The notes beneath the pieces are model-generated. The model saw only the letters and a list, made by a program, of their open reading frames with translations, had not been told where the DNA came from and did no database searches. From contig JAHHTU010000004.1 in the NCBI GenBank assembly GCA_020024455.1, positions 1 to 64,000 of the forward strand: DNA of 64,000 nucleotides. Direction: 5' to 3'. The position numbers and the translations under genes are program-made. The DNA is from Anaerotignum sp. (GTDB lineage Bacteria; Bacillota; Clostridia; Lachnospirales; Anaerotignaceae). Below, piece by piece: positions 60,273 to 64,000 of the stretch; positions within the stretch are counted from its first letter, which is position 1; each line of letters starts with the position of its first letter.

Positions 60273-62144
60273 ATGTTTGACATTGCGGCAGAATTGAAAA
60301 AATTACCCCAAAAATCAGGGGTATATTTGATGAAGGACGAAAAGGGACAAATTATTTATGTGGGCAAGGCTGTGAATTTGAAAAATCGTGTCAGACAATA
60401 TTTTCAAAGCAGTAAAAATCAAACGCCAAAAACAAAAACAATGGTACCCCATATCAAAGAATTTGAATATATTGTGACGGATACTGAAATGGAAGCATTG
60501 ATTTTGGAATGTACATTGATTAAACAATACAATCCAAAATATAATATCTTACTGAAAGATGACAAATCTTATCCATATATCAAAGTGACAGTGCAAGAGG
60601 ATTTTCCGAGAATATTTGTGACGCATAAAAGAGAAAAAGACAAGGCGAAATATTATGGCCCATTTACCGATGGCATTGCCATGAAAGAAACCATTGAGAT
60701 TTTACACAAATTGTTTCCAATCCGAAAATGCAAAAAAAATTTGCCAAAAGAAACAGGAAAAGAACGTCCTTGCTTGAATTATCATATCGGGCAATGTATG
60801 GCACCTTGCAATGCGTTGATTACCAAAGAAGCATATGGCGTATATGTCAAATCTGCAATGGATTTTTTGGAGGGCAAACATGATGCTATACGAAAGCAAA
60901 TGGAGCAGGAAATGGCAGAGGCCGCAGCGGCTATGGAGTATGAAAAAGCGGCAATACTCAGAGATAAAATAAAGGCAGTGCAAAGTTTGGCACAAAAACA
61001 AAAAATGGAAAATATGGCGTTACAAGAGGCTGATGTTGTGGCATTGGTGCGGGCATTTTCGGAATGTTTGGTGCAGGTGTTTTTTGTGCGGGACGGAAAA
61101 ATGACGGGACGGGAAAATTTCCATATACAAGCACCCGAAGAACAATCCAGAAGTGAAGTGATGACAGCGTTTATCAAACAGTTTTACAGTGGGACGGCAC
61201 ATATTCCAAGAGAAATCATATTGCAAGAGCATTTGACAGATGAAGAAGGCTTGTTGCAAGCATATTTGTCACAACGCAGAGAAAGCAAAGTAACATTTAC
61301 CGTACCTGTCAAGGGTGAAAAACAAAAATTGGTGGAATTGGCATATAAAAATGCAACGATTGCATTTGAACAATTCGGCGAAAAAATGCGGAAAGAGCAA
61401 CAACGCACAAAAGGTGCGATGGAGCAATTACGCCAAGCATTGGGCATTGCAGAGCCATTGCATCGTGTGGAAGCATATGATATTTCGCATATACAAGGCT
61501 TTGCATCGGTTGGCTCTATGGTGGTGTTTGAAGATGGAAAACCCAAATACAGCGATTATCGCAAATTTAAAATCAAAACCATTGTGGGGGCAAACGATTA
61601 CGGCTCTATGCAAGAAGTGCTGACAAGACGGCTCAATCATGCCTTACGGGAAAAAGGTGAGGGCAAAACAAGCAGTTTTACCAGAATGCCGGATTTGATT
61701 TTGATGGACGGCGGGAAAACACAAGTACACGCTGCACAAGAGATTTTATCTGCATTTGGTATGGAAATTCCTGTTTGTGGCATGGTCAAAGATGACAAAC
61801 ACCGTACAAGAGGGCTGTTGTTTGAAGAAAAAGAGGTGCATATGCCATTGACATCAGAGGGATTTCAGCTGGTGACACGCATACAGGACGAAGTCCATCG
61901 GTTTGCAATCACATACCATAGAAAATTACACGAAACACAGACATTACATTCTGTGTTAGATGATATCAAAGGCATTGGACAGGTCAGAAGAAAGGCATTG
62001 ATGCGGCACTTTGGTTCTGTGGAAAAAATTGCACAGGCGGAAGTGTCAGATTTATTGGAAGTGGAAAATTTGACGATAAAAAATGCAGAGGCAGTATATG
62101 CTTTTTTTCGTGGTTTGGAAAATCATGATAACGCAAAACGCTGA
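60273..62144 (+). CDS. uvrC: UvrABC excinuclease subunit C
   Basis: This 623-aa nucleotide-excision-repair nuclease makes both incisions around the lesion. The N-terminal GIY-YIG domain is SGVYLMKDEKGQIIYVGKAV. A UvrB-interacting UVR motif lies near residue 205-240 (EQEMAEAAAAMEYEKAAILR). The RNase H-like C-terminal nuclease has VEAYDISHIQG and LILMDGGKTQVHAA. A tandem helix-hairpin-helix ends the protein (IKGIGQVRRKALMRHF). It starts at ATG 60273 after GACAGGTGAG. Confidence 0.97.
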   Translation: MFDIAAELKKLPQKSGVYLMKDEKGQIIYVGKAVNLKNRVRQYFQSSKNQTPKTKTMVPHIKEFEYIVTDTEMEALILECTLIKQYNPKYNILLKDDKSYPYIKVTVQEDFPRIFVTHKREKDKAKYYGPFTDGIAMKETIEILHKLFPIRKCKKNLPKETGKERPCLNYHIGQCMAPCNALITKEAYGVYVKSAMDFLEGKHDAIRKQMEQEMAEAAAAMEYEKAAILRDKIKAVQSLAQKQKMENMALQEADVVALVRAFSECLVQVFFVRDGKMTGRENFHIQAPEEQSRSEVMTAFIKQFYSGTAHIPREIILQEHLTDEEGLLQAYLSQRRESKVTFTVPVKGEKQKLVELAYKNATIAFEQFGEKMRKEQQRTKGAMEQLRQALGIAEPLHRVEAYDISHIQGFASVGSMVVFEDGKPKYSDYRKFKIKTIVGANDYGSMQEVLTRRLNHALREKGEGKTSSFTRMPDLILMDGGKTQVHAAQEILSAFGMEIPVCGMVKDDKHRTRGLLFEEKEVHMPLTSEGFQLVTRIQDEVHRFAITYHRKLHETQTLHSVLDDIKGIGQVRRKALMRHFGSVEKIAQAEVSDLLEVENLTIKNAEAVYAFFRGLENHDNAKR

Positions 62145-62160
62145 GGAGGGAGAAAAAACG

Positions 62161-63093
62161 ATGTATGGTGCTTGTATCAAACAATTTTCGGAACATTTTC
62201 ACTTGGAAAATATCATACCCGAAATAGAATTGGAAGGACGTAGAATTAAAAGAAAAGAAATCAATCGCCCTGCATTGCAACTGACCGGTTTTTATGAACG
62301 ATTTGACAATGACAGGGTGCAATTATTGGGGCGAGTGGAACATAGCTATTTGCTGACATTAGAGCCGGAACAACGCAGACAGGCAATTTGTCATTTGTTT
62401 GAATTTCATATCCCATGTTTGATTGTATGTAAGAATTTGGAAATTTTTCCGGAGATGTTGCAGTATGGTAAAAAATACGGTGTGCCGATTTTTCGTACCA
62501 AAGAGTCTACAACAGCGTTTGCCGCAGAATTGATTTATTGGCTGCATACAGAGCTTGCAGAGCGGGAAACCATACATGGTGTGCTGGTGGACATCTATGG
62601 GGAAGGTGTACTCATTATTGGTGACAGCGGCATTGGCAAGAGTGAAACGGCGTTGGAGTTAATCAAAAGGGGACATCGTTTGGTGGCGGACGATGCAGTG
62701 GAAATCAAAAAAATTGCGGATAATACATTGGTCGGTACTTGTCCGGAATTGATACAATATTTGATTGAATTAAGAGGCATTGGTATCTTAAATGTCAAGG
62801 AATTATTCGGCTTGGGTGCAATCAGACAAAGAAAATCCATTGACTTGGTAGTGCGGCTGGAAATATGGGACGGCACTTCCAAACCATATGACAGATTGGG
62901 CTTGGACGAAGAATATATGGAAATATTGGGGAATAAAGTACCATGTAATACCATTCCCATTCGTCCGGGCAGAAATGTGGCAGTCATTTGCGAATCAGCG
63001 GCAATTACAAACCGTCAGAAAAGAATGGGAAACAATCCCGCAAAAGAATTGGAAATGCGTATTTTGGCAAATATGAAAAAATCGGAGGTGTAA
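62161..63093 (+). CDS. hprK: HPr kinase/phosphorylase
   Basis: This 310-aa bifunctional enzyme phosphorylates or dephosphorylates Ser46 of HPr and so controls carbon catabolite repression in low-GC Gram-positive bacteria. The P-loop is IGDSGIGKSETALEL. LVADDAVEIKKI and ELRGIGILNVKELFGLGAIR (the second signature) follow. The start at ATG 62161 is set by GAGGAGGGAG, 16 bases after uvrC. hprK followed by murB is a common Bacillota arrangement. Confidence 0.97.
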   Translation: MYGACIKQFSEHFHLENIIPEIELEGRRIKRKEINRPALQLTGFYERFDNDRVQLLGRVEHSYLLTLEPEQRRQAICHLFEFHIPCLIVCKNLEIFPEMLQYGKKYGVPIFRTKESTTAFAAELIYWLHTELAERETIHGVLVDIYGEGVLIIGDSGIGKSETALELIKRGHRLVADDAVEIKKIADNTLVGTCPELIQYLIELRGIGILNVKELFGLGAIRQRKSIDLVVRLEIWDGTSKPYDRLGLDEEYMEILGNKVPCNTIPIRPGRNVAVICESAAITNRQKRMGNNPAKELEMRILANMKKSEV

Positions 63094-63102
63094 GCAAATA
63101 GC

Positions 63103-64000
63103 ATGGAAGATATCAAAAAAGAATTACAAAACATATTGGGGATAGATGGTTGTTTGTTCCAAGAGCCTATGGCAAAACACACCACATTTCAAACCGGTGG
63201 GAATGCGGATTTGTTTTTGATGCCAAAAAATATACAGGCATTGCAACAAACGATTGCATATTTGCAAAAGCAAAATATTTTTTATGAAATTGTAGGAAAT
63301 GGGAGTAATTTGTTGGTGGGTGATGGCGGTATCAGAGGTGCTGTGATACAATTATATCGCAATATGCAAGACATCGTGGTTTGTGATGACATATTGACGA
63401 TACAATGCGGGGCGTTGCTTTCCATGATTGCGGCAAAGGCTGCCGATGCCGGATTGACAGGCATGGAGTTTGCCTCCGGTATCCCCGGTACATTTGGGGG
63501 TGCTGTGGTGATGAATGCAGGGGCATACGGTGGAGAGTGTAAAGATATACTGGTCAGCGTGGACGTTTTGACAAAAGACTTGGAAGTACTCACATTGACA
63601 CCGCAAGAGTTGGATTTGGGCTATCGCCATAGCAATGTGATAGAACAGGGCTATATTGTATTGGGTGGGAAAATCAAGCTGCAAAAGGGCAACACAGAAG
63701 AAATTGCTGCCAAAATGACGGAATTGGCAAAACAACGCAGAGAAAAACAACCACTGCAATATCCAAGTGCGGGCAGTACGTTTAAGCGTCCAGAGGGGCA
63801 TTTTGCGGGGAAATTGATAAGCGATGCAGGTTTGAAAGGAAAACAAATCGGTGGAGCGGCTGTTTCGGAAAAACACGCAGGATTTATTGTCAATGTGGGG
63901 CAGGCAACCACAAAAGATATTTTGGATTTGATGGCATTGTGTCAAAAGGAAGTGTTGGAAAAATTTGGTGTGGTGTTGGAGCCGGAAGTGAAGTTTTTGG
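63103..64000 (+). CDS. murB: UDP-N-acetylmuramate dehydrogenase (3' end cut by the window)
   Basis: This flavoenzyme reduces UDP-GlcNAc-enolpyruvate to UDP-MurNAc in cell-wall synthesis. About 299 residues are visible. The FAD-binding strands TTFQTGGNADLFLMP and NGSNLLVGDGGIRG come first. GMEFASGIPGTFGGAVVMNA follows, then the active-site serine segment YPSAGSTFKRPEG and the final LEPEVKF with the catalytic glutamate. The frame is open at the window end, so only a few residues should be missing. ATG 63103 lies 12 bases after GGAGGTG. Confidence 0.96.
   Translation, partial: MEDIKKELQNILGIDGCLFQEPMAKHTTFQTGGNADLFLMPKNIQALQQTIAYLQKQNIFYEIVGNGSNLLVGDGGIRGAVIQLYRNMQDIVVCDDILTIQCGALLSMIAAKAADAGLTGMEFASGIPGTFGGAVVMNAGAYGGECKDILVSVDVLTKDLEVLTLTPQELDLGYRHSNVIEQGYIVLGGKIKLQKGNTEEIAAKMTELAKQRREKQPLQYPSAGSTFKRPEGHFAGKLISDAGLKGKQIGGAAVSEKHAGFIVNVGQATTKDILDLMALCQKEVLEKFGVVLEPEVKFL

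Noticed and set aside
1..64000. CRISPR arrays, insertion sequences, prophage or other mobile elements
   Set aside because: I found no regularly spaced repeats, transposase or integrase motifs, or phage structural genes. The only tandem repeats are the short coding repeat at 31991 and the 10-base pair at 31225.

Overview
The window is A+T-rich DNA packed with short operons, strong Shine-Dalgarno sites, frequent GTG/TTG starts and many U-tract hairpin terminators. The gene set points to a strict anaerobe of the Clostridia (Bacillota), perhaps Lachnospirales-like: a V/A-type ATPase, HPr kinase, a SpoIIIE/FtsK translocase, a SpoVB/MurJ-like flippase, SLH-domain surface proteins, formate-tetrahydrofolate ligase with FolD, and a selenium-molybdenum cofactor maturation set. 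The genus is not resolved from sequence alone. I saw no rRNA, tRNA, CRISPR array, insertion sequence or prophage gene.

Layout. (1) 76-8695: a nine-gene V-type ATPase operon in the order ntpFIKECGABD, probably Na+-translocating. (2) 8700-13693: nucleoside hydrolase, GntR regulator, acetyltransferase, and a D-serine ammonia-lyase/EamA permease pair on the minus strand. (3) 13694-21066: FNT-family channel, mutY, GNAT and DUF2156 proteins, a CLC-F type fluoride antiporter with an attenuator-like leader, dus, a 26-residue small ORF and uppP. (4) 21102-26477: the conserved pyrH-frr-uppS-cdsA-dxr-rseP operon behind a promoter-terminator leader. (5) 26480-32923: a radical SAM protein, a Cys-rich small membrane protein and three secreted or surface proteins. 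(6) 32933-43540: comEB, ftsK, a ZTP riboswitch controlling fhs and folD, rimO, pgsA, a GNAT, a Fur-family regulator, nth and a lipoprotein.

(7) 43638-55078 is the most distinctive part. A ModE-type regulator behind a 26-bp palindrome with ModE-like half-sites is followed by fourteen same-strand genes: selD, yedF, yqeB, a MoeA-like protein with a Cys4 tail, moaC, moaA, MOSC, mogA/moaB, modA, modB, modC, a cysteine desulfurase, a DUF3343 Se/S carrier-like protein, yqeC, and an XdhC-family protein whose two domains are in reversed order. Together they could import molybdate, build molybdopterin, make selenophosphate, mobilise S/Se, and load a labile selenium cofactor onto a molybdenum hydroxylase. 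No hydroxylase structural gene lies in the window.

(8) 55208-64000: an SH3/NlpC-P60 cell-wall hydrolase, typA, a SpoVB/MurJ-like flippase, uvrC, hprK and murB. The last runs off the window edge.
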